From VXYL01 sp963422285 (GTDB lineage Bacteria > Pseudomonadota > Gammaproteobacteria > Pseudomonadales > Azotimanducaceae), in the NCBI GenBank assembly GCA_963422285.2, contig CAXXJO010000001.1:868001-932000 (forward strand): a stretch of DNA of 64,000 bases, given 5' to 3'. Position numbers and translations under genes: made by a program. Below are positions 1-8,555 of the stretch, in pieces. The notes beneath the pieces were generated by a model. It did no database searches, was not told the DNA's origin, and saw nothing but the letters and a program-made list of their open reading frames with translations. Positions within the stretch are counted from its first letter, which is position 1. The number at the start of each line of letters is the position of its first letter.

Positions 1-153
1 GAGTTCAATGCCACCGAAGGAGTCGTTCTCGTCTCGTCGATTGCGAATGCTCTCCTGAAAAGGCTGCAAAAGCAAGCGCCTGCCGCTGCCGGGGATCAGG
101 GTTCCTCCAACGAACGCACTTCCCGGCGCGGAGTTCCAGGACGGGCACCATGA
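1..153 (+). CDS. C-terminal end of an unidentified protein (partial)
   Basis: An open frame enters from the left edge and runs 50 codons to a TGA at 151-153. The visible part begins with a mixed hydrophobic/basic stretch (VVLVSSIANALLKRLQKQ) and ends in a low-complexity tail rich in Gly, Ser and Arg. I recognise no family. A possible ribosome binding site for the next small frame follows within 30 bases, so the two may have been co-transcribed. It could also be a chance open frame, since only 150 bases are visible. Confidence 0.3.
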   Translation, partial: EFNATEGVVLVSSIANALLKRLQKQAPAAAGDQGSSNERTSRRGVPGRAP

Positions 154-188
154 AGCCTATGCGCTAGTCGGCGCATGGAGGCATCGAG

Positions 189-365
189 ATAAAACGACTT
201 TCGACACTGCTGCTGCCGCTCTCGGCCATGATCTCGTTGGCCGCCAGTACGAAAGGATTTGCTGCCAAGGCTGCGACCGCTTCCTTAAGCTTCGACTGGC
301 TGATCGAGTACGGCGGCGAGCAGGAGCACCGTGAGCATATCGAACGGAAAAGAGCCCGACTGTGA
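189..365 (+). pseudogene. Small exported peptide with a damaged start codon
   Basis: A 58-codon frame begins with a convincing signal peptide: Lys-Arg, then LSTLLLPLSAMISLAAS, then a possible cut after FAA. The mature part is about 33 residues, acidic/basic and ends in a charged tail. A good ribosome binding site, GGAGG at 177-181, lies 7 bases before codon 189, but that codon is ATA instead of ATG. Either ATA is used as a rare start, the first real start is the ATG at 228 inside the signal peptide, or the gene is inactivated. Family unknown. The signal peptide and the well-placed binding site argue that this was a real gene. Confidence 0.35.
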
Positions 366-775
366 TCGCGTTGGGCAGACGGATAGACTGCCTCGCTTTC
401 TGCCGAGAGCCCTGAAGGGGCACTCCCGCGGGCGGATACTGCCACGTTGTGCTCTCCTGTCATCGGAGCGACGCTTGGTTTTCGACTTGAGCGGGATGCC
501 ATCGACAGCACTCCGACTCCTCCGCGCCGCCCACCTCCACGTCGTGGGCGATTTGCACCCGCAGCGGCCTCGTCCGGCCGACCCGCGGCCGACTCGATTC
601 CGCCATCTCCTCGCCTCATCTGGCCTGTCTCGTCGGGCCGCCCCGACATCCCGACCGCAGACATCACACACCCGTACAGCGCTGGGCAACGCATTCTTCC
701 GTCCGAGATGGGCTAATATGTCCGGTTCGCGTCCTGTGGGGCCGGCGGCAATGATTGAGGAAATCCAGCTTCGTC
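366..775. other. Intergenic stretch, no supported gene
   Basis: About 410 bases between the small exported frame and the hydrolase. Long open frames exist on both strands but have low-complexity Arg/Pro/Ser translations typical of shadows in GC-rich DNA. I see no RNA gene or clear terminator. The hydrolase promoter should lie near its right end. Confidence 0.4.
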
Positions 776-1666
776 ATGGCAAGTTTCAATGCGCATAGCG
801 GGAGGATCGAGTTCGAGCATCGCGGCGCTCGCGCGAATCCTCGCGTATTGTTGATTCACGGCTTGGGGTGCCAGCTGGCACAGTGGCCGGACTCGTTTGT
901 CGACGGCGTGGTGGCGACCGGGCTGTGCGCGGTGGTCTTCGATAACCGCGACGCCGGGCTGTCCCACGATTCCGACGCCCGTGCGCCATCGCTCGAAGCC
1001 CTATTCGCGGCCCAAGACGATCCGAGCGCAATCGTGCCGCCCTATACCCTGTCCGACATGGCGCAAGACGCCGTGGACCTGCTCGACCACTTGGGCCAAG
1101 CCGGCGCCCACATCGTCGGCCTGTCCATGGGCGGCATGATCGGCCAGCGCATGGCCATCGAGCATGCCGAGCGCGTCTACAGCCTGACATCCATCATGTC
1201 GTCCACCGGCAATCCGCAACTGCCCGAGCCGACCAGCGAAGCGCTGGAAGCGCTGCTGGGGATACTCGCCGCCAACTCGGCAACGGCCATCGCCCATATC
1301 GCGCAGGCGTGGCGAACGTTTGCCGGCCCGCATTTCGATTCCGACGAAGTGGGCATCGGCCGTTTCACCCGTCGCGCCGTGGCCCGCGCCTACCGGCCGG
1401 GCGGGACCTTGCGTCAGTTCTCCGCCATCCTTGCCGACGGCGACCGCTCTGCAGCGCTCGCCCAAGTCGCCGTGCCGACGCTGGCAATCCACGGCAACGC
1501 GGATCCGCTGGTACCTGTCGAAGCCGGGCGCGACACCGCAGCGGCGATTCCCGGTGCCCGGTACCTGGAAATCGACCGGCTCGGCCACGACCTGCCGGAG
1601 CCAGCGGTGAATGAAATCGTCGCCGCCGTCACTGCCCACATCCACAACGTGGAAGTGAGCCGCTGA
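776..1666 (+). CDS. Alpha/beta hydrolase
   Basis: A 296-residue alpha/beta-hydrolase-fold enzyme. The oxyanion region HGLGCQ lies at about residue 28, the nucleophile elbow GLSMGG has Ser117, the acid is the Asp in HGNADPLVP near residue 243, and the catalytic His is in LGHDLP near the C-terminus. All members of the triad are present. The NRDAG motif after the second strand resembles the family that includes aclacinomycin methylesterase-like and carboxylesterase-type hydrolases; the substrate cannot be read from the sequence. ATG 776 was chosen over TTG 755 because the fold starts immediately after it. It stands alone and converges on the minus-strand block that follows. Confidence 0.85.
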   Translation: MASFNAHSGRIEFEHRGARANPRVLLIHGLGCQLAQWPDSFVDGVVATGLCAVVFDNRDAGLSHDSDARAPSLEALFAAQDDPSAIVPPYTLSDMAQDAVDLLDHLGQAGAHIVGLSMGGMIGQRMAIEHAERVYSLTSIMSSTGNPQLPEPTSEALEALLGILAANSATAIAHIAQAWRTFAGPHFDSDEVGIGRFTRRAVARAYRPGGTLRQFSAILADGDRSAALAQVAVPTLAIHGNADPLVPVEAGRDTAAAIPGARYLEIDRLGHDLPEPAVNEIVAAVTAHIHNVEVSR

Positions 1667-1929
1667 GTGCCTCGGCCGAGTTGCCAAGCTTGAAGGGGAA
1701 GGCGCAGGGCAGCCGCGTTTCGCCGTCCAGAGCGCCTTCGACGATCGCTTCGTCCCGCATTGTCCCCATCACCGCGAACAAGCCGCAACCGTGCGCCAAG
1801 CGCAATGGCTTGGCGGCATCAATGACGGCTAATTCGATGCGGCTAGCTGTCGCCCCGGCAGCCGACGCACGACGACCATGTGACTGTCGCAGCCAGGGAC
1901 GCCGTCTCCGCCACGGCGCTCTCGGTCAT
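1629..1929 (-). pseudogene. Frameshifted ORF translationally coupled to the LLM oxidoreductase
   Basis: An ATG overlaps the stop of the LLM oxidoreductase as ATGA (1926-1929), the usual sign of translational coupling. That frame (MTESAVAETASLAATV...) stops after 28 codons, but an adjacent frame stays open and reads like real protein (HGCGLFAVMGTMRDEAIVEG, then RLPCAFPFKLGNSAEAL) down to a TGA at 1629. One frameshift near 1870 would join them into about 95 residues. I do not recognise the family. The 3' end overlaps the convergent hydrolase gene by 38 bases. It is probably a truncated or frameshifted partner gene, but could be a chance open frame. Confidence 0.35.
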
Positions 1930-2972
1930 CCTGACAGCGCCTTGACCAGGTCCATGGCGCGGCCCAAGGTGTCCAGCCGGGCGTTCAGGTCGCGCCCCGC
2001 CGGCGACAAGCGAATCGTGGTTACGCCGGCATCCCGATAGGCTTGCAGGCGATCTCGAACGGCGGCTTCGTCGCCGAGCAGGTTGTTCTGCATCACCATT
2101 TCGTCCGGAATGATCGTCGCCGCCTGGTCGCGCTTGCCGGCCACCCACAGCGCCTGGGAGCGGCGGGCGACATCCTCCCAGCCGCCGCGTTTGAAGGCAT
2201 CGTTGTAGAAGTTCGTTGTCGGCGAACCCATGGCGCCCAGGGTGAACGCGAGGCCAGCCTTCAGCGGCTGCGCCAACGCCTGGGGGTCGCCGAAGGCCAC
2301 TGTGCCGCCGGCCTGGATGTCGAGATCGGCAAGACTGCGTCCTGCCGCTTCGGCGCCTTTGCGGAGGTGGCCCAGGTGGGCGTCGGCATGCTCCGGCGTG
2401 AAGGAGGTGCCAAGCCAGCCGTCGGCAGCCGCGCCGGTGTATTCGAGGGCTCGCGGGCCGAGGGTGGCGAGATAGACGGGAATGCCGTCGTTGCCAGGCT
2501 GCGCGAGGCGCAGTGCCTTGCCCTCGCCGCCAGGCAGCGGCAGTTGATGAAAGCGGCCTTGGTAGGCGAGGCGCTCCCCGGCGAAGGCGAGCTTGACGAT
2601 GGCGACGGTCTCGCGCATGCGCGTCAGCGGCGCCTTGAAGGGCCGTCCTTGCAGCCCCTCCACCACCTGCGGGCCGCTGGCCCCCAGGCCGAGCAGAAAG
2701 CGGTTGCCGGAGATGGCCGCCAGGGTGAGCGCCGTCATCGCCGTCATGCTCGGCGTGCGGGCGCTGATCTGCATGATGCCGGTGCCAAGCCGGATGCGCT
2801 GCGTACGGGCGGCGAGAAAGGCCAGCGGCGCCACCGCGTCCTGGCCCCACGCTTCCGCGCTCCATGCCGCATCGACGCCGAGTTTCTCGGCTTCGATCAC
2901 GAAGTTCGCTTGATCTTGGAAATCGCCTCGGGTGCCGGATGCCGCGCCGCCGATGCCGATGCTTGCTTTCAT
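1926..2972 (-). CDS. LLM class flavin-dependent (F420/FMN) oxidoreductase
   Basis: A 348-residue protein of the bacterial luciferase-like TIM-barrel family. Family signs are the N-terminal beta strand MKASIGIGG, the AEKLGVDAAWSAE helix, the conserved RLGTGIMQ...RTPSMTAM segment, RFLLGLGASGP and the AADGWLG loop near residue 190. Members use F420 or FMN to oxidise or reduce alcohols, imines or sulfur compounds; the substrate cannot be assigned. It starts 36 bases after the glucokinase stop on the same strand, so the two are likely one operon, and its stop overlaps the start of a short coupled frame. A second, unrelated-looking LLM gene lies at 9757-10680. Confidence 0.88.
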   Translation of the reverse strand: MKASIGIGGAASGTRGDFQDQANFVIEAEKLGVDAAWSAEAWGQDAVAPLAFLAARTQRIRLGTGIMQISARTPSMTAMTALTLAAISGNRFLLGLGASGPQVVEGLQGRPFKAPLTRMRETVAIVKLAFAGERLAYQGRFHQLPLPGGEGKALRLAQPGNDGIPVYLATLGPRALEYTGAAADGWLGTSFTPEHADAHLGHLRKGAEAAGRSLADLDIQAGGTVAFGDPQALAQPLKAGLAFTLGAMGSPTTNFYNDAFKRGGWEDVARRSQALWVAGKRDQAATIIPDEMVMQNNLLGDEAAVRDRLQAYRDAGVTTIRLSPAGRDLNARLDTLGRAMDLVKALSG

Positions 2973-3008
2973 TCGATGTCTCCTGAGGTTCTCTGCTTGC
3001 GCACTTTG

Positions 3009-4022
3009 TCAGGCACCGTGCTTGTTGCGGACTTTCTCGGCAATGATATGCGCACCGTCCAGGCCGATATGCGGATCGGCAACCAAGTAGATGGGAATGT
3101 GCTGGAAGAAGTCCGCCGCCCATGCGGCGTCCTCGAATCGCCGTCGGAACAGCGGGGCGCGGAGCATCTCGGCAAGGGCCAGCGGGATGCTGCCGGCGAG
3201 GTAGACGCCGCCGAGGGTCAGCGCCGTCACCGCCAAGCCGCCGGCCGCGGTGGCCAGCAGGCCGACCCAGGTTTCCAAGGTGGTGTGGCAGATCGGATCG
3301 GACATGCCCAAGCCACGGCGAGTGATCTCCTCCGCGGCCAGCGGCTCCGGCTTGGCGCCCCAAACGGTGCCGACAGCGCGGTGCAGCGCCTCGATGCCGC
3401 GACCCGACAGGTAGTGCTCCCAGGCCACGATGCCACCGTGCTCGTCGATTTCGGACTCCGACACCGCCAGCAGTTCGCGCTCGAAGGCGCCCACTGGAGC
3501 GACGCGGGCATGGCCGCCTTCGGAAGGCAGGCATTCGCCATCGACGACGATGCCCATGCCCAAGCCCGTGCCGGCGGCGATGACGCCTAGCGTGCCGGCG
3601 CCGAGCTCGCCGCTGAGCAATTCGAGTCGAGTGTCGGCAAGCTCGGCAACCGCTTGGCCAAGGGCCACGGCGCAGCCAAGGGCTACGATGTCGTTGACGA
3701 GTTCGACGCGATCCGTGCCGAGGAGGTGCGCCGTGGCGCGGCGGGAGAAGCCGATGTCGGCGTTGGTCAACCTCGCCTCCTCGCCCAGCACCGGCCCCGC
3801 GATTGCGAGGCAGCAGGCTTCCACCGCTTCGTGCGCAAGCGTCGCCAAGGCGTCTGCCAGCAGGTCGTCGCCGTTGGCGTATTCTGCCGTCGGCAGTTCC
3901 ACCAGTCCGATGCGCCCGCCGTCCGCGTAGCTGCCGAAACGAGCGTTGGTGCCGCCGATGTCGCCGACGAGAATCAAGAGCTTGGGCCGCTGAACAACAT
4001 GGATCGAGCGCGATCCATCCAC
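3009..4022 (-). CDS. glk: Glucokinase (ROK/Glk-type)
   Basis: A 337-residue enzyme of the bacterial glucokinase family, phosphorylating glucose to glucose 6-phosphate with ATP. The phosphate-binding VGDIGGTNARFG motif is at the N-terminus, followed by ELVNDIVALG, AAGTGLGMG (ATP/hexose binding) and SEGGHA, whose His/Glu belong to the sugar site. The length fits E. coli Glk (321 residues) with a short N-terminal extension. The open frame continues upstream to 4355 without family similarity; I chose GTG 4022, which has GGAG 11 bases before it. A TTG placed directly before ILVGDIGG (13 codons from the DIGG motif region) is an alternative. The LLM oxidoreductase follows after 36 bases. Confidence 0.88.
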   Translation of the reverse strand: MDGSRSIHVVQRPKLLILVGDIGGTNARFGSYADGGRIGLVELPTAEYANGDDLLADALATLAHEAVEACCLAIAGPVLGEEARLTNADIGFSRRATAHLLGTDRVELVNDIVALGCAVALGQAVAELADTRLELLSGELGAGTLGVIAAGTGLGMGIVVDGECLPSEGGHARVAPVGAFERELLAVSESEIDEHGGIVAWEHYLSGRGIEALHRAVGTVWGAKPEPLAAEEITRRGLGMSDPICHTTLETWVGLLATAAGGLAVTALTLGGVYLAGSIPLALAEMLRAPLFRRRFEDAAWAADFFQHIPIYLVADPHIGLDGAHIIAEKVRNKHGA

Positions 4023-4588
4023 GTTGCAGGATGCTCCGGTTGCCGAATGCGCCGCCGAGTCTACCTGATCCAGGATCGCAAGCGTCCGCTCTTTCGCGGC
4101 TTCTCCCCAATCCCTTGCCCCGCTGTTGGATCGCTCGGCAGTAGGTGCGTCGAACCGGTCGCTGCTTGCTCTGGTTCCTCTTGCTCGAGAATCCTTCTTG
4201 ATGACGCTTCTCTTGTTTTCAGCAATCATCCATTGCCGTCGATCAGGGTATCGATTGACAATGTCTTGCGGACTCTGATCGGACTGTTGGGTGCCGTTGA
4301 GCGACTTGATTGCGAGCAGACGGCAGGATTTCAGCCAATGATTGGTCGAAAGCAAGCCGAGTTTTCACAATGCCGACGATGGGCTGGATTCGACGCAAAT
4401 CGTAAATCCGAAGCAGCAATGTGCTCGATGAATGGCAGCACCATGAAGAACATGGACATGCTGCGAAAAATCAAGACGCCAACAGTTCCGTTCCTTCCTG
4501 TTTTCGGAATCGAACCTCTATCTTGTTGGAAGACGCTGGATTTATGAACAGCCTGCTATACTTGCGGATGCATTTTCCGCCATCCGCC
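4023..4588. other. Divergent promoter region between glk and the ABC binding protein
   Basis: About 565 bases, noticeably more AT-rich than the surrounding genes, between two divergently transcribed units. Open frames here are only N-terminal extensions of the flanking genes without family similarity. Promoters for both operons should lie here, but I cannot point to convincing -35/-10 pairs. No RNA gene was seen. Confidence 0.5.
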
Positions 4589-6193
4589 ATGAGGAGAACC
4601 AGCTTGCTGTTCGAGTTCCCAAGGCCAGCTGCCTGTCGCCCCGCGGGGGCGCGACAAATCCTCGCGGCGCTCGCGGCGGCGTTGGCACTAGCGGCGCCCG
4701 GTGCGGAACTTCGCATCGGCAATGGCGGCGAGCCGCTGACCTTGGACCCGCACCGCTACAACCTGAACCTCGAAGAGAAGCTCCTCGCCGATCTATTCGA
4801 AGGTCTGACGGCGCTCGACGCCGACGGCCGGGTGGTGCCGGGCGCTGCCGAGAGCTGGAACGTCGCCGAAGACGGCCTCGTTTGGACGTTCCGCTTGCGC
4901 CGGAACGGTCGCTGGTCCGACGGCGCGCCGGTGACCGCGGCGGACTTCGTCTACTCTTTCCGGCGCCTGCTCGATCCCCGCACTGCGGCCAGCTTGGCGC
5001 ACTTTCTCTACGCCATCGACGGCGCGGCGGCAGTGAACGGCGGCAAGGCGCCGCCGGCGAACTTGGGCGTTCGCGCGGTGGACGCGCGCACCTTGGAAAT
5101 CCGCCTCGCCAAGCCGTTCCCGTTCTTGGCCGAGCGGCTGGTCTATCCAACCGGCTACCCAGTGCCGAAGCATGTCGTGGAGAAACTCGGCGACGCCTGG
5201 ACGAAGCCTGGCAGCATGGTGTCCAACGGCGCATTCACGCTCGCCGACTGGCAGCCGCAAGGATTCGTGCGGCTTGCCAAGAATCCTCGTTTCCACGCCG
5301 CGCAGACGGTGCGCTTGCAGGCCGTGCGCTACTATCCCACCGCCGATCGCAACGCCGCCTACAGCCGCTACCGCAACGGCGAACTGGACATCATCGGCGA
5401 CTTTCCGCCCGGCGAACTCGACTGGCTGCGGCGCGAGTTGCCCGACCATGTTCGCCTGTCGCCGCTGCTGTCGATCATGTATCTCGTCTTCAACGTTGCT
5501 CGCCCGCCCTTCGACGATCCGCGCGTACGCCGTGCCCTGGCCCTGGCCCTCGACCGGCAGCTCATCACCAGCCGCGTACTCGAAAGCGGCGAAGTGCCCA
5601 GCCCATCGTTCGTGCCGCCCCTGGTGGCGGGGTACCAAAGCGCCGTGCGTCCCGAAGGCCCGGATCGAGACATCGCCCGGTCGCTGCTCGCCGAAGCAGG
5701 ATACGACGCGGAGAATTCCTTGCGGGTGACGCTGCGCTACATCGCCGGAGCGGACAGCAAGAAAGTGCAGGTGGCCATCGCCGCCCTATGGAAGTCCATC
5801 GGCGTGGAAACCATCCTGCACCATGCCGAAATGAACGCCCACTTCGCGGAGCTCCGGCAAGGAAACTTTGAAGTCGCCCAGGCCGGCTGGTTCGGCGAGA
5901 ACAATCCGGAGCAGTACCTGGAACTGCTGATGTCCACCACTGGCGAGGTGAACTACGGGCGCTTCGCGGATGCGCAAGTGGACGCCCTGATGGCCCGCGC
6001 CAAGGAAACCGCGCAGCTGGACGCCCGCTTGGCGCTGCTGCAGCAAGCGGAAGTGCAGGCGCTGGCGCTGAACCCGGTGGTGCCGTTGTATTCGGTGACC
6101 ATCCGCAGCCTCGTCCGTCCCGACATCGACGGCTGGCGCGCCAATCCCCGCAATATCCATCCGGCGCGCTATCTCGGCCTGTCCGGCGACTGA
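4589..6193 (+). CDS. Peptide/oligopeptide ABC transporter substrate-binding protein (SBP family 5)
   Basis: A 534-residue periplasmic binding protein of the OppA/DppA type. A long signal sequence (MRRTSLLFEFP..., hydrophobic AALAAALALAAPG) precedes the mature start at ELRIGNGGEPLTLDPHR, a hallmark of the family. Further signs are LFEGLTALDADGRVVPGAAESW, LVWTFRLRRNGRWSDG, VTAADFVYSFRRLLDP and the late ALNPVVPLYS segment. It captures peptides or similar solutes for import. ATG 4589 was chosen because it gives the shortest protein with a complete signal sequence; ATG 4544 is possible. Two permease genes follow after 11 bases and then in an overlap, forming an operon. No ATPase genes are present in this window. 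Confidence 0.88.
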   Translation: MRRTSLLFEFPRPAACRPAGARQILAALAAALALAAPGAELRIGNGGEPLTLDPHRYNLNLEEKLLADLFEGLTALDADGRVVPGAAESWNVAEDGLVWTFRLRRNGRWSDGAPVTAADFVYSFRRLLDPRTAASLAHFLYAIDGAAAVNGGKAPPANLGVRAVDARTLEIRLAKPFPFLAERLVYPTGYPVPKHVVEKLGDAWTKPGSMVSNGAFTLADWQPQGFVRLAKNPRFHAAQTVRLQAVRYYPTADRNAAYSRYRNGELDIIGDFPPGELDWLRRELPDHVRLSPLLSIMYLVFNVARPPFDDPRVRRALALALDRQLITSRVLESGEVPSPSFVPPLVAGYQSAVRPEGPDRDIARSLLAEAGYDAENSLRVTLRYIAGADSKKVQVAIAALWKSIGVETILHHAEMNAHFAELRQGNFEVAQAGWFGENNPEQYLELLMSTTGEVNYGRFADAQVDALMARAKETAQLDARLALLQQAEVQALALNPVVPLYSVTIRSLVRPDIDGWRANPRNIHPARYLGLSGD

Positions 6194-6204
6194 AACGCCC
6201 AACC

Positions 6205-7122
6205 ATGACGCGCTATCTGCTGCGGCGGCTGGCGTTCGCGCTGATTACCCTATGGGTGGTGGTCACCGTGGCGTTCTTCCTGGCGCGGGCGGTGCCCGGC
6301 GGCCCCTTCGACGGCCAGCGGCGGCTGCCGCCAGCAGTGGAGGCGAACCTGCGCGCTGCCTACCATCTCGACGAGCCGCTGCTGGGACAGTACGTCCGCT
6401 ATCTCGGCATGTTGAGCCGGGGCGATCTCGGCCCGTCGTTCCGGCAGAAGGACTTTTCCGTCAACGAACTGATCGCCCAGGGCTTGCCGATCAGCCTCGC
6501 GGTGGGCGGTTCGGCCTTGGCGCTGGCGTTGTCGCTGGGGGTTGTGGGCGGCACATTTGCGGCGCTGGCCCGAAATCGGCCGCGGGACCGCCTGCTCGTT
6601 GTTGTCGCTACGCTCGGCCTGGCTTTTCCGCCGATCATCGTCGGCCCGGTGCTGGTGCTGGTGTTCGCCGTGCTGCTTGGCTGGCTGCCAGCCGGCGGCT
6701 ACGACAGCGCGAAGCACTATGTCTTGCCTGTGGCTGCGCTGTCGCTGCCCTATGCCGCCGCGTTCACCCGCCTCGCCCGCGGCAGCGTCGCCGAAGTGCT
6801 GGCGCGGCCCCATGTGCGCACTGCCCGCGCCAAGGGCTTGGCGCCATGGCGCTTGGTCGTCCGCCATGTGCTGCCAAGCGCATTGGTGCCGGTGATTTCC
6901 TTTGCCGGGCCCGCCGCGGCAGCGCTGCTGGCCGGTTCGATGGTGATCGAGGAAGTGTTCTCCCTGCCGGGGCTGGGGCGCTATTTCGTGCAAGGTGCCT
7001 TGAATCGCGACTACACGCTGGTCACTGGCGCCGTGGTGGTGTACGCGGCGCTGGTGCTCGCCTGCAATCTGCTGGCCGATCTCTGCCATATGCGCTTGGA
7101 GCCGAGGCTTCGCCGTGGCTGA
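6205..7122 (+). CDS. Peptide ABC transporter permease, OppB-like
   Basis: A 305-residue inner-membrane permease. It starts with MTRYLLRRLAFALITLWVVVTVAFFLAR, the standard first membrane helix of OppB/DppB, followed by PGGPFD, the YHLDEPLLGQYVRYL amphipathic segment, about five more membrane segments, and the EAA loop that contacts the ATPase (RTARAKGLAPWRLVVRHVLPSALVP). The IEEVFSLPGLG motif near the C-terminus is typical. It works as a heterodimer with the OppC-like product of the next gene, whose start overlaps its 3' end by 8 bases. Confidence 0.9.
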   Translation: MTRYLLRRLAFALITLWVVVTVAFFLARAVPGGPFDGQRRLPPAVEANLRAAYHLDEPLLGQYVRYLGMLSRGDLGPSFRQKDFSVNELIAQGLPISLAVGGSALALALSLGVVGGTFAALARNRPRDRLLVVVATLGLAFPPIIVGPVLVLVFAVLLGWLPAGGYDSAKHYVLPVAALSLPYAAAFTRLARGSVAEVLARPHVRTARAKGLAPWRLVVRHVLPSALVPVISFAGPAAAALLAGSMVIEEVFSLPGLGRYFVQGALNRDYTLVTGAVVVYAALVLACNLLADLCHMRLEPRLRRG

Positions 7123-7930
7123 GGCTCTGCTGGGCAGTGCGCTGGCGCGCATCTGCTGCGGTGTGCTGGCCGCGGTGGCGCTGAGCGCCGTGTTCGGGCC
7201 GTGGTTTTCGCCTTGGGAGTTCGACGCCATCGACTGGGATGCCATCGATGCCGCGCCGAGCGCTGCGCACTGGTTCGGCACCGATGGCGTAGGGCGCGAT
7301 CTGCTGGTGCGCACGTTGTCCGGCGCTCGAGTGTCCATCGTCATCGCCGTCTCGGCCACCGCGGTGAGCTGCCTCATCGGCATTCCCTGGGGTGCCGTCG
7401 CCGGCTATCTCGGCGGCCATGCCGATCAGGCAATGATGCGTGTGGTGGACGGGCTGTACGCGCTGCCGTTCATCCTTCTGGTGATCCTGCTGGTGGCGTT
7501 GTTCGGGCGCAATATCTTTCTGCTCTTCATCGCCCTGGGCGCGGTTTCCTGGCTGGATCTGGCGCGTATCGTGCGTGGCCAGACCCTGGCCGCCAAGAAC
7601 GAAGCCTACGTGGATGCCGCCCGCGCCCTGGGCGTCGGCACCATCGGCATCGTGCTGCGCCACATCGTGCCCAACGTGAGGGGGCCGGCGCTGGTCTACG
7701 CCACCCTTACCGTGCCTGGCGTCATCATCGCCGAGAGCTTCATCAGCTTCCTCGGCCTCGGCGTCCAAGAGCCGCAGACGAGCTGGGGCGTACTCATCGC
7801 CGACGGGTCCCGGGAAATGCACTCGTCGCCGTGGCAGCTGATTTTTCCGGCCTGCCTGCTGGCGGCGACGCTATTCGCTTTCAACGTCCTCGGCGACCGC
7901 TTGCGCGATGCGCTGGACGCGGGCCGGTAG
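7115..7930 (+). CDS. Peptide ABC transporter permease, OppC-like
   Basis: A 271-residue inner-membrane permease, partner of the OppB-like protein. Typical OppC features are HWFGTDGVGRDLLVRTLSGARVS after the first helix, the WGAVAGYLGG loop, LARIVRGQTLAAKNEAYVDAARALGVG (EAA loop for ATPase contact) and SFISFLGLGVQEPQTSWG. The last reading is VLGDRLRDALD, the usual end of this family. It overlaps the upstream permease by 8 bases. The next gene is on the opposite strand after 6 bases, so OppD/OppF-type ATPases must be supplied from elsewhere in the genome. Confidence 0.9.
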   Translation: MAEALLGSALARICCGVLAAVALSAVFGPWFSPWEFDAIDWDAIDAAPSAAHWFGTDGVGRDLLVRTLSGARVSIVIAVSATAVSCLIGIPWGAVAGYLGGHADQAMMRVVDGLYALPFILLVILLVALFGRNIFLLFIALGAVSWLDLARIVRGQTLAAKNEAYVDAARALGVGTIGIVLRHIVPNVRGPALVYATLTVPGVIIAESFISFLGLGVQEPQTSWGVLIADGSREMHSSPWQLIFPACLLAATLFAFNVLGDRLRDALDAGR

Positions 7931-7936
7931 CGGCCG

Positions 7937-8356
7937 TCAGGAAGCCAGCGCCCGCCCGCGCGCCAGGAGTTCGGCGGCAACGGCGCGCAGCCGACCGGCA
8001 TCGCAACAGGCCGCGAGATGGCCGGCTTGCGCCTTTTCCAACAGCGCGGGCAGGCGATCTTCGATGCGTCCGCAAACCCACTCCAGCGGATCGCCTACCG
8101 CGGCAGTATCGATGGGCACCATAGGTTGATCGATGTAGGAGAACCCGTAGTGGTAGTGCGGCGTCTGATCGAAGCAGTCGAACCGCAAAATCTCCTCGTC
8201 GACGCCATCCACCGGGCCGAACACATGCACGGAAGGCCCCTGCTCGCCACCTACATGGCGGTATTCCACCGCGAACGACAAATCGCCCACTTCCAACAGA
8301 TCCAACGATGCCCGATCCGCCGCTCGGCCGCGGAACCCTTGCTTGGCTGGCACCAT
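7937..8356 (-). CDS. Conserved hypothetical protein
   Basis: A 139-residue soluble protein with a strong ribosome binding site (GGAGG, 6 bases before the ATG). The sequence looks folded and non-repetitive: LLEVGDLSFAVEYRHVGGEQGPSVHVFGP, DEEILRFDCFDQTPHYHYGF and a C-terminal helix ending AAELLARGRALAS. The clustered aromatic/His segment (PHYHYGF) with several Asp/Glu could bind a metal, but this is inference. I recognise no named family. It converges closely on the OppC-like gene (6-base gap). Confidence 0.7.
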   Translation of the reverse strand: MVPAKQGFRGRAADRASLDLLEVGDLSFAVEYRHVGGEQGPSVHVFGPVDGVDEEILRFDCFDQTPHYHYGFSYIDQPMVPIDTAAVGDPLEWVCGRIEDRLPALLEKAQAGHLAACCDAGRLRAVAAELLARGRALAS

Positions 8357-8555
8357 GGCGAGCCTCCTGTCGATGGGGTCGAGGAAACGGTAGCACCGGA
8401 ACGCGAACAGTTAAACCGCCCGCGAAACAAGTTCGGTGGCGCTCGATCGTCCGACGACGGCGCGGGTTCCGGAGCCGCGCCCGGACTTCCTCCGGCTCGA
8501 TCCGGGAAAGCCGGTCGGCCCGGCGAGGGCCTTCATGGGACGCGAGCGGTTCGCG

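Noticed and set aside
1843..4110. A 755-codon minus-strand open frame across the LLM oxidoreductase and glucokinase genes
   Set aside because: Arg/Gly/Pro-rich translation without domains; the frames of the two recognised enzymes overlap it. A shadow of GC-rich coding DNA.
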